Source: Microbacterium sp. Au-Mic1 (lineage in GTDB: Bacteria; Actinomycetota; Actinomycetes; Actinomycetales; Microbacteriaceae). From it: a stretch of 64,000 nucleotides of DNA. Numbering within the stretch: position 1 is the first letter of the stretch; every line of letters starts with the position of its first letter. The position numbers and the translations under genes are program-made. Shown here piece after piece: positions 8,682 through 17,823 of the stretch. The DNA lies in NCBI RefSeq assembly GCF_021341785.1, contig NZ_JAJTTF010000005.1:186001-250000 (forward strand), given 5' to 3'. Below the pieces are notes generated by a model, which was not told the DNA's origin, searched no databases, and worked only from the letters and a program-made list of their open reading frames with translations.

Positions 8682-9731
8682 ATGTCGGGGAAGACGGGCA
8701 AGACGACCCAGAAGGAGATCGCACGGATCGCCGGGGTCAGCCAGACGACGGTGTCGCTCGTGCTCAACGATCGGGACGGCACGAACGTCCGCATCCCCGA
8801 GGCGACGAGGGAGCGGGTGCGTCGCGCTATCGAGCAGACGACGTACGTGGCCGATCCCGCCGCGCGCAGGCTCGCCGGGCTCGACAACAAGATCCTCGGC
8901 GTCTTCACCTACGAGTCCGCTCTGACCGCGGAGAGCATGGACTTCTACGGACCGCTGCTCAACGGGATCGAACGCGCTGCCGAGCAGTACGACTGCGACC
9001 TCCTGTTCTTCACCAGCTCGCCCGTCGAGAACGGCTCGCGCCGCCTGTTCCACCGGAACACCCGGTTGCGCCTCGCGGACGGCTGCATCCTGCTCGGTCA
9101 GCACATGGACGGGGAGGAACTGGCCCGTCTGGTCAGCGAGGGCTTCCCGTTCGTCGCCGTCGGACGACGCGACGAGGCCGAAGGCGTGCCCTATGTCGGG
9201 ATCGACTACCGCGCACTCACCCGCGATCTGGTCGCGCGGGCAGCCGAGCTGGGCCACACGTCCGCGGTGTACCTGCACGGTGACCGGGACACCCCGTCGT
9301 CCCGCGATCGACTCGCCGAGATCGAGGCGGCGGGCGCGAACGGAGCGCTGTCCTTCCGCTCGCTCCCGGAGGTCGGTGGGGATCTCGCCGCGATCGCGCA
9401 CAGGATCATCGAGAGCGGCGCGACCCTCGTGGTCGCCGAGGACGCCTTCGCCGCCGAAGATCTGGCGCTCGCCCTCGAACGGCAGGGCGTCGCACTGCCG
9501 GCCCAGGTCTCGATCGCCGCGCTCGGCGAGGTGCAGAGCCACACCGTCGGAGGCCTGCGCCTCTCCGGATTCCACACGCCCCGACAGCGCATCGCCTTCG
9601 AGGCGCTGGGCCTGCTCAGGGAGCTGATCGCGGCTGACCCCGAGAGCGCGGGCGCGATCGATCGGCAGCGCCTGCTGCAGGGATCCCTCGAGCTCGGCGA
9701 GACGCTGGTGGCACGTCGGGCCGACGCATGA
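8682..9731 (+). CDS. LacI-family transcriptional regulator
   Basis: A 349-aa protein with an N-terminal LacI helix-turn-helix (TQKEIARIAGVSQTTVSLVLN) and hinge (AARRLAGLDNKILGVFTY), then a periplasmic-binding-protein-like effector domain (FYGPLLNGIERAAEQYDCDL). An ATG at 8676 directly abuts GGAGG and would lack a ribosome binding site, so the ATG at 8682, 6 nt after GGAGG, is preferred. The stop overlaps the next gene by ATGA. It probably represses the divergent glycoside hydrolase and its own sugar-import operon through the three nearby operators. The inducer is inferred to be a sugar released by that hydrolase. Confidence 0.9.
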   Translation: MSGKTGKTTQKEIARIAGVSQTTVSLVLNDRDGTNVRIPEATRERVRRAIEQTTYVADPAARRLAGLDNKILGVFTYESALTAESMDFYGPLLNGIERAAEQYDCDLLFFTSSPVENGSRRLFHRNTRLRLADGCILLGQHMDGEELARLVSEGFPFVAVGRRDEAEGVPYVGIDYRALTRDLVARAAELGHTSAVYLHGDRDTPSSRDRLAEIEAAGANGALSFRSLPEVGGDLAAIAHRIIESGATLVVAEDAFAAEDLALALERQGVALPAQVSIAALGEVQSHTVGGLRLSGFHTPRQRIAFEALGLLRELIAADPESAGAIDRQRLLQGSLELGETLVARRADA

Positions 9732-11335
9732 GGGAGCTCCATGCCGACGTCGCGATCATCGGAGGCGGGCTCGGCGGCGTCGCTGCGGCACTCGCCGCCC
9801 TCGGCCGCGGCAACCGCGTGATCCTCTCCGAGGAGCATGCGTGGCTGGGCGGCCAGCTCACCTCCCAGGCTGTTCCCCCCGATGAGCACATCTGGGTCGA
9901 GCAGTTCGGCGTCACGGCCCGGTACCGCGCGCTGCGCGACGGGATCCGCGACCACTACCGCTCGTTCTACCCGCTCACCGAGGCCGCTCGCCGTGACCCG
10001 CGGCTCAACCCCGGGCTCGGACGCGTGAGCAGGCTCTGCCATGAGCCCCGGGTCGCCGTCGCGGTCATCGAACAGCAGCTCGCCCCGCACCTCTCCAGCG
10101 GCCGGCTCACCGTCCTCCAGCCCTACGCGCCGACGGCGGCCGCGGCGGCCGGACACGTCGTCTCCTCCGTGACCCTTCGCCATGTCCATGACGGCACCGA
10201 GGTGCGGGTCTCGGCGCCGTTCGTGCTCGACGCCACCGAGACGGGCGAACTGCTCCCGCTGACCGGGACGGACCACGTCGCCGGTGCGGAGTCGCGCTCC
10301 GAGACGGGGGAGCCGAGCGCGCCGGAGCAGGCCGATCCCGGCAACCTGCAGGCGATCTCGTGGTGCTTCGTCTTCGACCACGTCGAGGGTGCCGACTTCA
10401 CGATCGAGCGACCGGAGACCTACGACTACTGGCGTGACTACGCCCCTGCGTTCTGGGGCGACCGCCTGCTGTCGTTCACCGCACCCCAGCCCCGCACCCT
10501 CGAGCCCGAATCCCGCACGCTCCACGTCAACCCGCCCTACGGCGCGGAGCGTGCGGCGCAGGATCCCCGTGAGGATCCCGGCGACCTGGACCTCTGGGAG
10601 TTCCGCCGGATCATCGCCCGTCAGAACTTCCTGCCCGGTGCCTACGAGAGCGACATCGTCGTGGCGAACTGGCCGATGCTGGACTATCTCGACGGGTCGA
10701 TCATCGACGATCCGGACGCGGAGGCCCACCGTGCGGCCGCGAAGGAGCTGTCCCGCTCGTACCTGTACTGGTTGCAGACCGAGGCGCCGCGGCCCGACGG
10801 CGGAAGAGGCTGGCCAGGACTCCGTCCGCGCGGCGATCAGACGGGTACCGCGGACGGGTTCGCGCAGGCGCCGTACATCCGCGAGTCGCGCCGCATCAAG
10901 GCGGTCACCACTGTCGTCGAGCAGGACATCTCGGTCACGTCGCGCGGTCACGCCGGACCGGCGACGTTCCCCGACTCGGTCGGCATCGGCATGTACCGGA
11001 TCGATCTGCACCCGTCGACGGGCGGCGACAACTACATCGATGTCGAATGCGCACCGTTCGAGATCCCGCTCGGCGCGCTCGTCCCGGTCGAAACGCGCAA
11101 CCTCATCCCGGCCGCGAAGAACATCGGCACGACCCACATCACCAACGGGGCCTACCGGCTCCATCCCGTCGAATGGAACATCGGGGAGTCCGCGGGCGAA
11201 CTCGCGAGCTTCTGCATCGATGAATCCACACTTCCGAGACATGTGCTCTCGGACCCGGAACTGCGACAGCGGTTCCAGAGCCGGCTCGTCGAGTCCGGTA
11301 TCGAGCTCCACTGGCCGGAAATCCTCGGCTACTAG
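9728..11335 (+). CDS. FAD-dependent oxidoreductase (FAD-dependent pfam12831-like)
   Basis: A 535-aa flavoprotein. The dinucleotide-binding motif DVAIIGGGLGGVAAALAA occupies residues 7-24, followed by the acidic end of beta2 (VILSEEHAWLGGQLTSQAVPPDE). The FVLDATETGELLPLTG segment and a C-terminal NIGTTHITNGAYRLHPVEWNIGESAG motif are characteristic of the 'FAD-dependent oxidoreductase' family often found in carbohydrate loci. The reaction is unknown; oxidation of a sugar or glycoside hydroxyl is one possibility. It is translationally coupled to the LacI gene (ATGA overlap) and followed 29 bp later by an ABC sugar-binding protein. No signal peptide is seen, so it acts in the cytoplasm. Confidence 0.75.
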   Translation: MRELHADVAIIGGGLGGVAAALAALGRGNRVILSEEHAWLGGQLTSQAVPPDEHIWVEQFGVTARYRALRDGIRDHYRSFYPLTEAARRDPRLNPGLGRVSRLCHEPRVAVAVIEQQLAPHLSSGRLTVLQPYAPTAAAAAGHVVSSVTLRHVHDGTEVRVSAPFVLDATETGELLPLTGTDHVAGAESRSETGEPSAPEQADPGNLQAISWCFVFDHVEGADFTIERPETYDYWRDYAPAFWGDRLLSFTAPQPRTLEPESRTLHVNPPYGAERAAQDPREDPGDLDLWEFRRIIARQNFLPGAYESDIVVANWPMLDYLDGSIIDDPDAEAHRAAAKELSRSYLYWLQTEAPRPDGGRGWPGLRPRGDQTGTADGFAQAPYIRESRRIKAVTTVVEQDISVTSRGHAGPATFPDSVGIGMYRIDLHPSTGGDNYIDVECAPFEIPLGALVPVETRNLIPAAKNIGTTHITNGAYRLHPVEWNIGESAGELASFCIDESTLPRHVLSDPELRQRFQSRLVESGIELHWPEILGY

Positions 11336-11364
11336 CGAGTCCCCTCCTATCAAGAAAGCCCCCC

Positions 11365-12645
11365 ATGAACACAGCAAAGAAGCTGGTCGGCGCTGCGGCC
11401 CTGGCGACGGCCGCGATCGTCGCGATCACCGGATGCAGCGCCACCCCGAGCACCCCTGTCTCCACGACCGCCGCCCCGAACAGTGTGGCGCTCCGGATGA
11501 CGGTGTGGACCTCGAACGAGGCGCAGCTCGCGCTGTTCGCCTCGATCGCCGACAGCTACAAGTCGACGCACCCCGAGATCAAGTCCATCACCTTCGACAG
11601 CCTCCCGTTCGCCGACTACAACACGACGCTCACGACGCAGATCGCCGGCGGCAACGCCCCGGATCTCGCGTGGATGGGGGATCTCTCCAAGGATCTGATC
11701 GCCTCGGACGCACTGCTTCCGCTCACTCCCGCGCTGAAGGACACGAAGGGGTGGGGGTACGGGGACCTGCTGCCCAGCGCGACAGCGGAGTTCACCCGCG
11801 ACGGCCAGCTCTACGCCTACCCGTTCTCGAACTCGCCGTACGCCCTCTACGTGAACAAGGACCTCCTCGCCGCCGCGGGCCAGTCGCTGCCCGCCTCCGG
11901 CGTGACCTGGGACGAGGTCGCGAAGATGGGAGCGGCGGTGAACGCGGCGACGGGCAAGGCGGGGTTCGTCATCCGGGACTTCGACTACTCCGCATGGAAC
12001 ACCCTGGCCACGGTCTGGACAGGGTGGGGTGCGAGCGCATGGAACGCCGACGGCACGAAGTGCACCTTCGACGACGACAAGATGGTGGGTGCGTTCACCT
12101 TCCTGCACGACGCCGTCTTCAAGGACGCCGCGATGCCCGGCCCCGGCACCAAGGCCGACTTCTTCGCCGGTGACTCGGCATTCACCGTTGCGCAGGTCTC
12201 CCGGGCATCGCTGCTCACCGGCACCTTCGGCTACGACGTCGTGCCGCTTCCCGCAGGTCCCGCCGGAACGTACTCGGTGATCGGGCAGGCTGGCATGGGT
12301 GTTCTCCGCACGAGCGCGCATCCTCAGGAGGCGACATCCTTCCTCGCCTATATGACCGGCCCGGAGAACAGTGCCAAGCTCTCTCAGTTCTTCCCCTCGG
12401 CGCGCACCTCGCTGCTGACCGGCGAGAAGCTCGCGGCGAACAACACCAAGCTCACGGCGGAGCAGTTGCAGAGCGTGGTCGTGGATCAGATCCCCGACGC
12501 CGTCACACTGCCGAACCACACCAGCCCCGCGGAGATCGCGCAGAAGGGCAAGACCGCTCTCGATGCGATGTGGAAGCCCGACGCCGACGTCAAGAAGGTG
12601 CTGAGCTCCGTCTGCTCGGCGATCTCCCCGCTCCTGGCGAAGTGA
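11365..12645 (+). CDS. ABC sugar transporter substrate-binding lipoprotein
   Basis: A 426-aa extracellular solute-binding protein (family 1, maltose-binding-like). The N-terminus is a lipoprotein signal with lipobox AITGC (Cys24). The mature protein has the usual early MTVWTSNEAQLALF strand, the ITFDSLPFADYNTTLTTQIAGGNAPDLAWMGD segment and an aromatic-rich cleft (YAYPFSNSPYALYVNKDLL). It delivers a mono- or oligosaccharide to the two downstream permeases. It is part of the lacI-oxidoreductase-ABC operon; the next gene starts 2 bp after its stop. The substrate cannot be read from sequence but should match the linked glycoside hydrolase. Confidence 0.9.
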   Translation: MNTAKKLVGAAALATAAIVAITGCSATPSTPVSTTAAPNSVALRMTVWTSNEAQLALFASIADSYKSTHPEIKSITFDSLPFADYNTTLTTQIAGGNAPDLAWMGDLSKDLIASDALLPLTPALKDTKGWGYGDLLPSATAEFTRDGQLYAYPFSNSPYALYVNKDLLAAAGQSLPASGVTWDEVAKMGAAVNAATGKAGFVIRDFDYSAWNTLATVWTGWGASAWNADGTKCTFDDDKMVGAFTFLHDAVFKDAAMPGPGTKADFFAGDSAFTVAQVSRASLLTGTFGYDVVPLPAGPAGTYSVIGQAGMGVLRTSAHPQEATSFLAYMTGPENSAKLSQFFPSARTSLLTGEKLAANNTKLTAEQLQSVVVDQIPDAVTLPNHTSPAEIAQKGKTALDAMWKPDADVKKVLSSVCSAISPLLAK

Positions 12646-12647
12646 CG

Positions 12648-13622
12648 ATGACCTCCACCCCCACCGTGCCCCGGGAGGCGGCCCTCGCCGCCTCCCGGAC
12701 TCCCGGCAGCCAGGATCCGGTGCGCCGGCCCGCCAGACGGTTCTGGACCATGAGGCGTCGAGACGCCGCCGCGGGCTACCTCTTCATCGCGCCTCAGATG
12801 ATCGGCGTGGTGCTGTTCGTGCTCATCCCCGTGGGCCTCGCGATCGTCTACAGCCTGAACAAGTGGAACATCTTCACAGGGCAGCTCACCTTCGTGGGCG
12901 GGGCGAACTACGCCGCGCTCGCTGCAGATCCGCAACTGCCGAGCGTGCTGGGCGCCACCGCGGTCTTCTCCCTCGGCGTGGTCGTGCTCAACATCGGGCT
13001 CGGGCTCGGCCTGGCCGTGATGCTCAATCGCCGGTTCCGCGGCGTCACGTTCTTCCGCACCCTGTTCTTCTCCCCGGTGGTCATCTCGGTCGTCGCCTGG
13101 ACCCTCGTCTGGGGGTTCCTGCTCCAGGACAACGGCGGGATCAACGCCGTGCTCGCTCAGATCGGGATCCACGGACCCAACTGGCTGCAGGAGGGCCCGA
13201 CGGCGATGGGAGCCGTGATCGTCACCCAGGTCATCCGCAGCGTCGGCGTGAACATGGTCCTTTTCCTCTCCGCGCTGCAGGGGGTTCCCCGCGAGCTCTA
13301 CGAGGCGGCGCGCATCGACGGCGCCGGCAGCCGCACGATCTTCACGCGCATCACTCTGCCGCTCATCTCGCCGACGCTGCTGCTCACGAGCATCATCACG
13401 ATCGTGGGCGCGCTGCAGGCGTTCGCGCAGATCGCCGTGCTGACCGAGGGCGGCCCCGCGCTGTCGACGACGGTGCTCGTCTACTACGTCTTCCAGCAGG
13501 CGTTCACGTTCAACAACATCGGATACGGCTCGACCCTCGCGCTGATGCTGCTCACCTTCGTGATGCTGCTCACCGTGCTGCAGTGGCAGCTCCGAAGGAA
13601 GTGGGTCTTCTATGAGCACTGA
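12648..13622 (+). CDS. ABC sugar transporter permease (MalF/UgpA type)
   Basis: A 324-aa inner-membrane protein with about six transmembrane segments, the first at YLFIAPQMIGVVLFVLIPVG (about residues 44-63). The cytoplasmic EAA loop is present as ELYEAARIDGAGSRTIFTRITLP, the docking site for the ATPase subunit. The ATG at 12648 is chosen, two bases after the binding-protein stop; more upstream in-frame codons overlap that gene. The last 11 bp overlap the partner permease. No ATP-binding gene follows, so a shared ATPase of the MsiK type encoded elsewhere is likely. Confidence 0.9.
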   Translation: MTSTPTVPREAALAASRTPGSQDPVRRPARRFWTMRRRDAAAGYLFIAPQMIGVVLFVLIPVGLAIVYSLNKWNIFTGQLTFVGGANYAALAADPQLPSVLGATAVFSLGVVVLNIGLGLGLAVMLNRRFRGVTFFRTLFFSPVVISVVAWTLVWGFLLQDNGGINAVLAQIGIHGPNWLQEGPTAMGAVIVTQVIRSVGVNMVLFLSALQGVPRELYEAARIDGAGSRTIFTRITLPLISPTLLLTSIITIVGALQAFAQIAVLTEGGPALSTTVLVYYVFQQAFTFNNIGYGSTLALMLLTFVMLLTVLQWQLRRKWVFYEH

Positions 13623-14523
13623 GACGTTGCCCGCCGCGGGGTCGAGGATCCCCGTTCCGAGGGCTCCGTTCGTTGGTGCCCGCCGGCCCGGGGGCGCCGT
13701 TCTCCGTCGGATCGTGCTCTACGTCGCGCTGGCCGTGATGGCGCTTCCGTTCGTCGTGCCGACGGTCTGGATGGTCGCCTCCTCGTTCAAGCCGCTCGAC
13801 CAGATCTTCGCCTCTCCGCCCTCGATCTTCACGGCGTCGCCGACTTGGGACGCCTATGTGCAGGCGTTCGGCTTCCAGCCCTTCGCCCGTCAGTACGCGA
13901 ACAGCGTCTACATCGCTGTCGTAGTGACGCTCATCGTGCTGCTGGTGTCGAGCCTGGCGGGTTACGCGTTCGCACGCCTGCGGTTCCCGGGGCAGAACGT
14001 CCTCTTCCTGGTCGTGCTGGTCGGACTGCTCGTGCCGGGGGAGGTGACGATCGTCCCCCTCTTCCAGATGTTCAAAGGCGTGGGGCTGATCAACACGCAT
14101 TGGCCGCTCATCCTCGTGACCGCTCTCGCCGCGCCGTGCGTACTGGCGACCTTCATCATGCGGCAGTTCTTCATCGCGCTGCCGGTCGAACTGGAGGAGG
14201 CCGCAAGGCTCGACGGACTCGGCCGGTTGGCGATCTGGTGGCGGATCTGCCTGCCGCTCGCGAAGCCCGCGCTCTCCGCGGTCGCGATCCTCACCTTCCT
14301 CGCTTCCTGGAACCTGTACCTCGAACCGACGGTGTACCTGACCTCGCCGGATCTGTTCACCCTGCCCCAGGCGCTCACCCGTTACACCGACGCATACGGC
14401 GGCGAGATGTGGAACACCCAGTTGGCAGCCGCGACCATGACCGTCGTGCCGGTGCTCGTGGTCTTCCTGATCGCACAGCGGCAGTTCGTCGAGGGTCTGG
14501 CCCATTCCGGGCTGAAGGGCTGA
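13612..14523 (+). CDS. ABC sugar transporter permease (MalG/UgpE type)
   Basis: A 303-aa membrane protein, second half of the permease pair. The first transmembrane helix is at IVLYVALAVMALPFVVPTVWMV, followed by the MalG-type periplasmic loop (SSFKPLDQIF). The EAA motif reads ELEEAARLDGLGRLAIWWRICLP. It ends with AQRQFVEGLAHSGLKG, the usual C-terminus of carbohydrate uptake permeases of this class. Translation is probably coupled to the preceding permease by the 11-bp overlap. It is the last gene of the sugar operon and is followed by a convergent CHY zinc-finger gene. Confidence 0.9.
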   Translation: MSTETLPAAGSRIPVPRAPFVGARRPGGAVLRRIVLYVALAVMALPFVVPTVWMVASSFKPLDQIFASPPSIFTASPTWDAYVQAFGFQPFARQYANSVYIAVVVTLIVLLVSSLAGYAFARLRFPGQNVLFLVVLVGLLVPGEVTIVPLFQMFKGVGLINTHWPLILVTALAAPCVLATFIMRQFFIALPVELEEAARLDGLGRLAIWWRICLPLAKPALSAVAILTFLASWNLYLEPTVYLTSPDLFTLPQALTRYTDAYGGEMWNTQLAAATMTVVPVLVVFLIAQRQFVEGLAHSGLKG

Positions 14524-14561
14524 GCGGCCGAGTTGCGACGGCACGCTGGGCGGCTGCCGGG

Positions 14562-14903
14562 TCAGTCGCGGTCCTGCGCCACCTCGAAGTACAGGTCGGC
14601 GTGCAGGGCGCAGCCAGGATTGAACGATGCAGTGCAGTGCGGGCAGGCGGTGACCCCGAGGTACTCGCGGATCTCGAGTTCGTGGCCGCAGACGCCGCAC
14701 AGCACGGCTTTCGCGTCCTGCTCGGCGAGCGCCCACGGGCGGGACGGATGGTCGGCCGTCTCGGTGTGGCAGAGGTGGCACGGGTAGTACTCGCCGCAGC
14801 ACGCGAAGCGGATCGCCACCACGTCGAGCTCGGTGCGATAGTGCACGCAGCGGGTCTGCCCGTCGACCGGACGCCCCTTGATCTCGAACTGCTCCGCGCC
14901 CAT
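14562..14903 (-). CDS. CHY zinc-finger protein
   Basis: A 113-aa cytoplasmic protein with the CHY zinc-finger signature: TRCVHYRTELDVVAIRFACCGEYYPCHLCH, then CGVCGHELEIREYLG and TACPHC. Multiple Cys/His pairs imply two or three structural zinc sites. Bacterial single-domain members have no firmly established role. The gene appears leaderless: TAGGAT at 14911-14916 lies 7 nt before the ATG. It is divergent from nothing close; the upstream gene (iron importer ATPase) ends only 27 bp away in the same direction, but the dedicated -10 suggests an independent transcript. Confidence 0.85.
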   Translation of the reverse strand: MGAEQFEIKGRPVDGQTRCVHYRTELDVVAIRFACCGEYYPCHLCHTETADHPSRPWALAEQDAKAVLCGVCGHELEIREYLGVTACPHCTASFNPGCALHADLYFEVAQDRD

Positions 14904-14910
14904 GGTGACG

Positions 14911-14916
14911 ATCCTA
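14911..14916 (-). promoter_or_regulatory. -10 hexamer TAGGAT of the CHY gene
   Basis: On the minus strand TAGGAT is followed by exactly 7 nt and then ATG, leaving no room for a ribosome binding site. This predicts a leaderless transcript. Confidence 0.5.
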
Positions 14917-14930
14917 GGCGCAGTCCGGGT

Positions 14931-15725
14931 TCAATCCCGGTGCACGTCGACGGGCACGATCATCGGCGTGCCGGCGATCGGATCCGGGATCACGACGGCT
15001 TCGAGGTCGAACACCTCGCGGAGCAGCTCGACCGTGACGACGTCGCCCGGCGCGCCTTCGGCGACGATGCGGCCGTCGCGCATCGCGACGAGATGGTCGG
15101 CGTAGCGGGTGGCCAGGTTCAGCTCGTGCATGACGACGACCACCTGCGTGCCGCGCTCGCGCGAGAGCCGCACCAGCAGCTGCAGCAGCTCCACCTGGTG
15201 GGCGAGGTCGAGGTAGGTCGTGGGCTCGTCGAGCAGCAGGATGTCGGGCTCCTGCGCGAGCGCCATGGCGACCCACGTGCGCTGCCGCTGTCCGCCGGAC
15301 AGCTCGTCGATGGAACGCGCGGCGAACTCCGTCATGCCGGTGACCTGGAGCGCGTCGGCGACGACCTCGTCGTCGCGGTGGTCGCGCCCGCCCAGCCAGC
15401 CGCGGTGCGGCGTGCGCCCGCGGTCGACGAGGTCGGCGACGCTGATCCCGTCGGGGGCGACCGGCGCCTGCGGCAGCAGGCCCACGATCCGCGCGACCTC
15501 CTTCGTGGGCAGCTGCGCGATCGCGGACCCGTCCAGAAGCACGGATCCGCTGCGCGGCTTCAGCAGCCGGGCGAGGGTGCGCAGCAGGGTCGACTTGCCG
15601 CAGCCGTTGCCGCCGACGATCATCGTGATCCCGGATCCGGGGAGCGCCAGGTCGAGCCCGTCGATGACCGGGTCGCCGTCGTAGCCGACGGTCAGGGCTT
15701 TCGCCTCGAGGGTGTGCGAGCTCAT
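14931..15725 (-). CDS. Iron-siderophore ABC transporter ATP-binding protein
   Basis: A 264-aa ABC ATPase of the FepC/FecE type. Walker A GGNGCGKST is at residues 38-46, the signature LSGGQ at 142-146, and Walker B ILLLDEPTTYLD with catalytic Asp166-Glu167, followed by the switch His in VVVVMHELNLA. The 'TTYLDLAHQ' stretch is characteristic of siderophore/cobalamin importers. The start at 15725 overlaps the 3' end of the upstream permease by 4 bp (ATGA). It energises the two FecCD-type permeases encoded just upstream. It is the last gene of the four-gene iron-uptake operon. Confidence 0.93.
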   Translation of the reverse strand: MSSHTLEAKALTVGYDGDPVIDGLDLALPGSGITMIVGGNGCGKSTLLRTLARLLKPRSGSVLLDGSAIAQLPTKEVARIVGLLPQAPVAPDGISVADLVDRGRTPHRGWLGGRDHRDDEVVADALQVTGMTEFAARSIDELSGGQRQRTWVAMALAQEPDILLLDEPTTYLDLAHQVELLQLLVRLSRERGTQVVVVMHELNLATRYADHLVAMRDGRIVAEGAPGDVVTVELLREVFDLEAVVIPDPIAGTPMIVPVDVHRD

Positions 15726-16777
15726 GCGCGCGTGCGTCCTCTCATCAGGAGCCACAGCAGGAACGGCGCGCCGATCGCGCCGGTGACCACGCCGACGGGC
15801 AGCGTGATCGGGAACAGGTGCTGCCCGACCGCGTCGCCGGCGAGCACGATGATCGCGCCGAGGAGCGCCGAGACCAGGGGGAGGGCCGCGTCGCGTCGGA
15901 CGAGGCGCAAGGCGATGGGGCCTGCGAGGAACGCGACGAATGATATGGGCCCGGTCAGCGAGGTGGCGACCGCGATGAGCAGCACCGCGCACAGGATCAG
16001 CAGGATCCGGGTGCGCTGCGGACGCGCGCCGAGCGCGGTCGCCGAGTCGTCGCCGAGACGGAGGACCGGGAGCGCGCGCGCCGCCACGAGCGCGGTCGCC
16101 AGCAGCACCACGAGCGCGGGCGCGGTCGGGGCCAGCTGATCCCAGAGGCTGCGGCTGAGGGATCCGGCCATCCACACGGTCGCCTGCTCGGCGGCCTTGA
16201 CGTCGGAGCGGGTGAGCACGTAGCTGATCACCGCCTGGAGGGCAGCGGCGACGCCGATGCCGACCAGGACGAAGCGCAGGCCGGAGAGCCCGCGACGGGA
16301 GGCGAGCGCCCAGATGAGGAGCGCGGTCGCGAGCCCTCCGGCGACGGCTGCGCCCGATACGACGAGCCCGGACGCGCCGAAGAAGGAGATGGCGGTGATC
16401 GCCGCGGCGCTGGATCCCGTGCTGATGCCGATGACATCGGGGCTCGCGAGCACATTGCGCAGCAGGGTCTGGAACAGCATGCCGCCGAGGCCGAACGCGG
16501 CCCCCGCCAGCAGGGCGCCGACGGTACGGGGCAGACGCAACTCGACCACGGCGAAGCTCACTCCGGGCACGGCCTGTCCGCCGAGCGCGCGCAGCACGTC
16601 GGGCAGGGCCAGGGTCTTCGCGCCGAAGACGAGACCGGCGGCGCACAGGGCGACCACGACGACGGCGAGTCCCGCGATGAGCGCGGCATCGCGCACCGCC
16701 TTGCGGCGACGGGCGATGCGGAGCCGCTCGGCGGGTGCGGTGCCGGCCGCGGTGCGTGCGGCGTCGAGGACGATCAC
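15722..16777 (-). CDS. Iron-siderophore ABC transporter permease (FepG/FecD type)
   Basis: A 351-aa polytopic permease of the FecCD family with about nine to ten hydrophobic segments. Family marks are ELRLPRTVGALLAGAAFGLGGMLFQTLLRNVLASPDVIGIS near residues 85-125 and SLTGPISFVAFLAGPIALRLV near the C-terminus. The start is GTG 16777, which overlaps the upstream permease stop (GTGA). Longer in-frame extension upstream is antisense-like low-quality sequence. It forms the heterodimeric membrane channel with the upstream permease. Confidence 0.9.
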   Translation of the reverse strand: MIVLDAARTAAGTAPAERLRIARRRKAVRDAALIAGLAVVVVALCAAGLVFGAKTLALPDVLRALGGQAVPGVSFAVVELRLPRTVGALLAGAAFGLGGMLFQTLLRNVLASPDVIGISTGSSAAAITAISFFGASGLVVSGAAVAGGLATALLIWALASRRGLSGLRFVLVGIGVAAALQAVISYVLTRSDVKAAEQATVWMAGSLSRSLWDQLAPTAPALVVLLATALVAARALPVLRLGDDSATALGARPQRTRILLILCAVLLIAVATSLTGPISFVAFLAGPIALRLVRRDAALPLVSALLGAIIVLAGDAVGQHLFPITLPVGVVTGAIGAPFLLWLLMRGRTRA

Positions 16778-17823
16778 AGACCCACCGCCTTGCGACGGCG
16801 CAGGAGCGCGATGAACACGGGGGCGCCGACCACGCCCGTGACGATGCCCACCTCGAGCACGCCGGGGCGCGCCAGGATCCGCCCGATCACATCGCAGACG
16901 AGGAGGAACGCCGCACCGGCCCCGGCGGAGAGCGGAACGATCCAGCGGTAGTCGCTGCCCGCGAGGAAGCGGACCGCGTGCGGCACCGCGAGCCCGACGA
17001 AGCCGATGGGGCCGGCGAGAGCCGTGGCCGTGCCGCACAGGAGCACGACCGCGAGCACCGCGGTGAGGCGGGAGGCGCCGACCCGCACGCCCAGCCCGCG
17101 GGCGACGTCATCCCCGAGGGCGAGCGCGTTCAGCCGGCCCGAGCAGGCGAGCGCGAGCACCGCGCCCAGAGCGAGGAGGCCACTCAGCTGGGCGAGCGAG
17201 GAGAACGATGCCGCGGTCAGGGATCCGACCTGCCAGAACCGGAAGCTCTCCAGCGTCGACTGGTCGACGATGAGGATCCCGGTGATCACGGCCGTCGCGA
17301 TCGCCGTGACCGCGGCACCCGCGAGGGCGAGCGTCACCGGGGTCGCACCCCCGGGACTCGCCGCGGCGGCGCCGTAGCCGAGCACGACCGCCACGGCCGC
17401 GCCGGCCAGAGCGCACCACACGATCACGAGCGGCGCCTGCCACCCGAACAGCGTCATCCCGAGCACCACGAACAGCGACGCCCCGGCGTTCACGCCCAGC
17501 AGCCCCGGGTCGGCGAGCGGGTTGCGGGCCATGCCCTGCATGAGGGCACCGCCCATGCCGAGCGCCGCGCCGACGAGCAGCCCGGTGATCGTCGTGGGCA
17601 CCCGGGAGAGCACGGCCGCTTGGTCGGTGGAACCATCGGGGCGCAGGAATGCGTCCCACACGGCGTCTAGCGGCACAAGGCGTGCGCCGAGGGCGAGGGA
17701 GAGCAGGGTCGCGGCGAGCAGGGCGACCAGGCACACGACGAGCGCCCACGTCGGGGACAGACGCACGCGACGGCGTGCCTCGGATCCCGACGTGGGTGTC
17801 GTCGGCGCAGGGGCGAGGGTCAT
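16774..17823 (-). CDS. Iron-siderophore ABC transporter permease (FepD/FecC type)
   Basis: A 349-aa FecCD-family permease. Conserved regions are RVPTTITGLLVGAALGMGGALMQGMARNPLADPGLLGVNAGAS and the late GPIGFVGLAVPHAVRFLAGSDYRWIVPLSAGAGA. About nine membrane segments are predicted. The start is ATG 17823, sharing one base with the stop of the upstream binding-protein gene (TGATG), so the genes are translationally coupled. Its partner subunit overlaps its own stop. Substrate is presumably a ferric siderophore; no siderophore biosynthesis genes are nearby, so it may take up xenosiderophores. Confidence 0.9.
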   Translation of the reverse strand: MTLAPAPTTPTSGSEARRRVRLSPTWALVVCLVALLAATLLSLALGARLVPLDAVWDAFLRPDGSTDQAAVLSRVPTTITGLLVGAALGMGGALMQGMARNPLADPGLLGVNAGASLFVVLGMTLFGWQAPLVIVWCALAGAAVAVVLGYGAAAASPGGATPVTLALAGAAVTAIATAVITGILIVDQSTLESFRFWQVGSLTAASFSSLAQLSGLLALGAVLALACSGRLNALALGDDVARGLGVRVGASRLTAVLAVVLLCGTATALAGPIGFVGLAVPHAVRFLAGSDYRWIVPLSAGAGAAFLLVCDVIGRILARPGVLEVGIVTGVVGAPVFIALLRRRKAVGL

